Positions 6,375-7,805 of a stretch of DNA of 7,805 nt are shown one piece after another. The notes under the pieces are model-generated. The model was not told where the DNA came from and searched no databases. It was given only the letters and a program-made list of their open reading frames with translations. The stretch is from Acidobacteriota bacterium (GTDB lineage: Bacteria > Acidobacteriota > Terriglobia > Terriglobales > Acidobacteriaceae), in NCBI GenBank assembly GCA_021811745.1, contig JAJZNH010000485.1, positions 1 to 7,805 on the forward strand. Direction: 5' to 3'. Within the stretch, counting starts at the first letter, position 1; every line of letters starts with the position of its first letter. The position numbers were made by a program, and so were the translations under genes.

Positions 6375-7805
6375 TTAGCTGGCCACCAGCTTGGGCCGCC
6401 GTCCGGCCAGCAGCGGCAGCACCTGGGCCTCGGCCGCCTCCACGCTGACCCCGTAGCGCGCGCGCAACTGATCCACCTTGCCGTGCTCGATGAACTGATC
6501 GGGCCAGCCGATGCGCACCACCGGAACCACCCTGCCCATCTCCTCCAGAGCCTCCACCACCGCCGTGCCGAAGCCGCCCATCTTCACGTGGTCCTCGAAG
6601 GTGACGAAGGCCGCCACGCGCCGCGCATAAGCCCCCAGCACGGTGCGGTCCAGCGGCTTCACGAAGCGCGGATTGATCACCGCCGCCGAATAGCCCTCCC
6701 GCTCCAGCCTCGCCGCAAGCTCGCGGGCCAGCGTGATCATCGGTCCCAGCCCGAGAATGGCCACATCCGACCCGTCCTTCAGCACTTCGGCCTTCCCCAC
6801 GGGAATCGCCTGCGGCTCGGCCTTGCGCGCCACGCCCGCCACCGCCCCGCGCGGGTACCGGATGGCGCTCGGCCCCGGCATCTCCAAGGCGGTCTTCATC
6901 ATGTCGGCCAGCTCGTCCTCGTCTTTGGGCGCCATCAGCACCATCTCCGGAATCGACCGCAGGTACCCGATGTCGAACAGCCCATGGTGCGTCGGCCCGT
7001 CGTCGCCCGACAATCCCGCCCGGTCCATGCAAAACAGCACGGGCAGCTTTTGCAGACATACGTCGTGCACCACGGGATCGAAGGCCCGCTGCAAAAACGT
7101 GGAATAGATGGCGCACACCGGCCGGTAGCCCCGCGTCGCCATTCCTGCGGCGAAGACCACCGCGTGCTCCTCGGCGATGCCCACGTCGAAGTAGCGCTTG
7201 GGATGGTGAGGCCGGAACAGGTCCAGACCCGTTCCGTTGGGCATGGCCGCCGTGATGGCCACGATCCGCTCATCCTTGTTGGCCAGCTCGGTCAGCGTGT
7301 TGGCGAAGGACTCCGCCCAGGTGGGCGCGCCCGCCGCCTTGGTCATCCCCGTATCCGGATCGTACGGCCCCAGCCCGTGAAACTTCTTCTGCCCGTCCAG
7401 CGCCGGCTGATAGCCGCGGCCCTTCTGCGTGAGCACGTGCAACAGCACCGGATGGTCCAGGGTCTTCAGGAACTTGAACGACTCCACCAGCAGCGGAAGA
7501 TTGTGCCCATCGATGGGACCGTAGTACTCCAGCCCGAACTCCTCGAACAGGATGGAGGGCCACAACATGCTCTTGGCCGCCTCTTCGGCGCGCCGCACCA
7601 CCTTCGCCGCTGTCTTGCCGCCGAAGCGCTCGATCAGCCGCGTGGCCCGCTGGTGCAGGTGCTGGTAGTGCTCGTTGGTCACGATGCGGTGCAGGTAGCG
7701 CGCGATGGCCCCCACATTGCGATCGATCGACCACTCGTTGTCGTTGAGCACCACGATCATTCGTTTGGTCTGCTCGGCGATGTTGTTCAGCGCCTCGAAC
7801 GAGAT
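6375..7805 (-). CDS. dxs: 1-deoxy-D-xylulose-5-phosphate synthase, N-terminus beyond the right edge
   Basis: This thiamine-diphosphate enzyme condenses pyruvate with glyceraldehyde 3-phosphate, releasing CO2, to start the cytoplasmic MEP pathway to isoprenoids and to supply thiamine and pyridoxal precursors. The visible 476 residues begin inside the first domain with FEALNNIAEQ (3-12), just after the GDG metal-binding segment expected in the missing part, then VLNDNEWSID (19-28). The usual GPIDGH occurs at 96-101. The pyrimidine-binding domain has DVGIAEEHAVVFAAG (207-221), with catalytic Glu E212, then YSTFLQRAFD (234-243), GDDGPTHHG (267-275) and RYPRGA (316-321). The C-terminal transketolase domain runs from about 345 to the end. 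About 155 residues are missing compared with the roughly 620-residue E. coli enzyme. The frame is open to the edge, so the ATG at 7760 is internal (a Met before IVVLNDNE), not the start. No frameshift or lost catalytic residue is seen. Confidence 0.97.
   Translation of the reverse strand: MSFEALNNIAEQTKRMIVVLNDNEWSIDRNVGAIARYLHRIVTNEHYQHLHQRATRLIERFGGKTAAKVVRRAEEAAKSMLWPSILFEEFGLEYYGPIDGHNLPLLVESFKFLKTLDHPVLLHVLTQKGRGYQPALDGQKKFHGLGPYDPDTGMTKAAGAPTWAESFANTLTELANKDERIVAITAAMPNGTGLDLFRPHHPKRYFDVGIAEEHAVVFAAGMATRGYRPVCAIYSTFLQRAFDPVVHDVCLQKLPVLFCMDRAGLSGDDGPTHHGLFDIGYLRSIPEMVLMAPKDEDELADMMKTALEMPGPSAIRYPRGAVAGVARKAEPQAIPVGKAEVLKDGSDVAILGLGPMITLARELAARLEREGYSAAVINPRFVKPLDRTVLGAYARRVAAFVTFEDHVKMGGFGTAVVEALEEMGRVVPVVRIGWPDQFIEHGKVDQLRARYGVSVEAAEAQVLPLLAGRRPKLVAS

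Noticed and set aside
6235..7116. A 293-codon minus-strand frame overlapping dxs
   Set aside because: It is Gly/Arg/Ala-rich and runs in a different frame of a clear DXS coding region. It is a shadow frame.

Overview
The window looks like chromosomal DNA from an Acidobacteriota bacterium. The main evidence is the 831-residue permease at 3732-6227. It has the layout of the ADOP family (acidobacterial duplicated orphan permease), which is expanded in that phylum: two FtsX/MacB-type units in one chain, about eight membrane spans and no ATPase. The strong G/C preference at third codon positions in the larger genes also fits. The assignment is an inference from family knowledge, because no rRNA or other phylogenetic marker is present.

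Layout. (a) The left edge (1-132, minus strand) carries what I read as the N-terminus of an IS1595-type transposase, cut by the window edge. It is followed by about 400 bp of more A/T-rich sequence without a convincing gene. (b) Positions 548-2009 (plus strand) hold a compact cassette of overlapping genes: a 52-codon ORF (644-802, possibly the downstream half of an 84-codon ORF interrupted by one TGA), an unrecognised 238-aa protein (799-1515) and a PIN-domain protein (1512-2009). Both junctions are 4-bp stop/start overlaps, so the genes are probably translationally coupled. The PIN protein has lost or changed three of its four usual acidic active-site residues. (c) Positions 2268-3701 (plus) encode an APC-superfamily permease, which converges with (d) the ADOP permease (3732-6227, minus), leaving only 30 bp between the two stop codons. 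(e) Positions 6375-7805 (minus) hold most of dxs, encoding 1-deoxy-D-xylulose-5-phosphate synthase, the first enzyme of the MEP isoprenoid pathway. Its N-terminal portion lies beyond the right edge.

How the genes relate. The PIN cassette is a self-contained unit that resembles a toxin-antitoxin or regulatory module in arrangement but not in catalytic residues. The transport genes and dxs are ordinary chromosomal genes with no evident shared pathway. ADOP lies downstream of dxs on the same strand with a 147-bp gap that contains a weak promoter candidate and a strong ribosome binding site, so it is probably transcribed at least partly on its own. The part most worth a second look is 548-2009; the rest is conventional.
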